5,584 nt of DNA, taken from Gammaproteobacteria bacterium. Its GTDB lineage: Bacteria > Gemmatimonadota > Gemmatimonadetes > Longimicrobiales > Gaopeijiaceae. This document shows, piece after piece, positions 5,427 through 5,584 of the stretch. The stretch's first letter is position 1, and each line of letters opens with the position of its first letter. The translations under genes and the position numbers were made by a program. The stretch is from positions 11,572 to 17,155 of the forward strand of contig VYDD01000271.1 in the NCBI GenBank assembly GCA_009843625.1, written 5' to 3'. Below the pieces are notes generated by a model that made no database searches, was not told the DNA's origin, and worked only from the letters and a program-made list of their open reading frames with translations.

Positions 5427-5584
5427 TTGAATTACGTAACTAAGCTGGGAGCCTACGGCCTCGGCGCCGTCACCGCGTTCGCGGTGGCGTTCGCGCTGCT
5501 GGTCTCGGTCTCCTCGACTCCGACGGCCGAGGCCGTCGACATCCCGCTGGCCGAAAGTGATCCGTCCGCAGACGCGGCACCGGG
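5427..5584 (+). CDS. Start of a paralogous exported protein (truncated by window edge)
   Basis: The frame opens at TTG (5427-5429), the only possible start after the in-frame stop at 5400-5402, and runs off the window after 52 complete codons. It encodes NYVTKLGAYGLGAVTAF followed by a hydrophobic stretch and a TAEA cleavage site, giving a Sec signal peptide with a predicted cut after residue 36. At 44 of 53 aligned positions it matches the start of the Ig-like protein at 2790, and the first 130 bases are 92% identical. Beyond GCCGAAA (about 5556) identity falls to about 61%. No good ribosome binding site precedes TTG, unlike the left-hand copy, so it may be leaderless, weakly translated or a silent copy. 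It points away from the recombinase, 126 bases beyond the right inverted repeat. The rest of the protein is outside the window. Confidence 0.75.
   Translation, partial: MNYVTKLGAYGLGAVTAFAVAFALLVSVSSTPTAEAVDIPLAESDPSADAAP

Overview
The window looks like bacterial DNA of high GC content. All recognisable genes are bacterial in style: Shine-Dalgarno sites, Sec signal peptides, Ig-like surface proteins and a phage-type tyrosine recombinase. An uncultured high-GC lineage such as Chloroflexota or Actinomycetota would fit the acidic, Ig-like, cell-surface-rich content. That placement is only an impression, because no marker gene is present.

Layout, left to right. Bases 1-126 are almost pure C and G runs and are probably a sequencing or assembly artefact at a contig end. 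Three minus-strand genes for exported proteins follow, read from right to left: a large Ig-like secreted protein (2790 to 928), a small exported protein with an acidic MGDGD repeat and a C-terminal membrane anchor (802 to 218), and the start of a third signal-peptide protein (195 leftwards) that runs into the C/G runs. They may form one transcription unit, although a strong GC hairpin lies between the first two. About 1 kb (2791-3794) then holds no gene I can support.

The right half carries a complete tyrosine recombinase (4026-5195, plus strand) with all catalytic residues. It sits between two 40-bp imperfect inverted repeats (3795-3834 and 5261-5300), each containing two tandem 11-bp units. 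At the right edge (5427 onward) a second gene starts on the plus strand. Its first 130 bases are 92% identical to the start of the large Ig-like gene at 2790, but in the opposite orientation.

The window therefore shows a recombinase inside inverted repeats, flanked by two divergently pointing exported-protein genes that share a nearly identical signal-peptide module. Two readings fit: a recombinase-driven switch or shuffling system for surface proteins, or a minimal integrase-only element inserted between paralogous surface genes, with the 11-bp units acting as arm-type integrase sites. The sequence alone does not decide between them.
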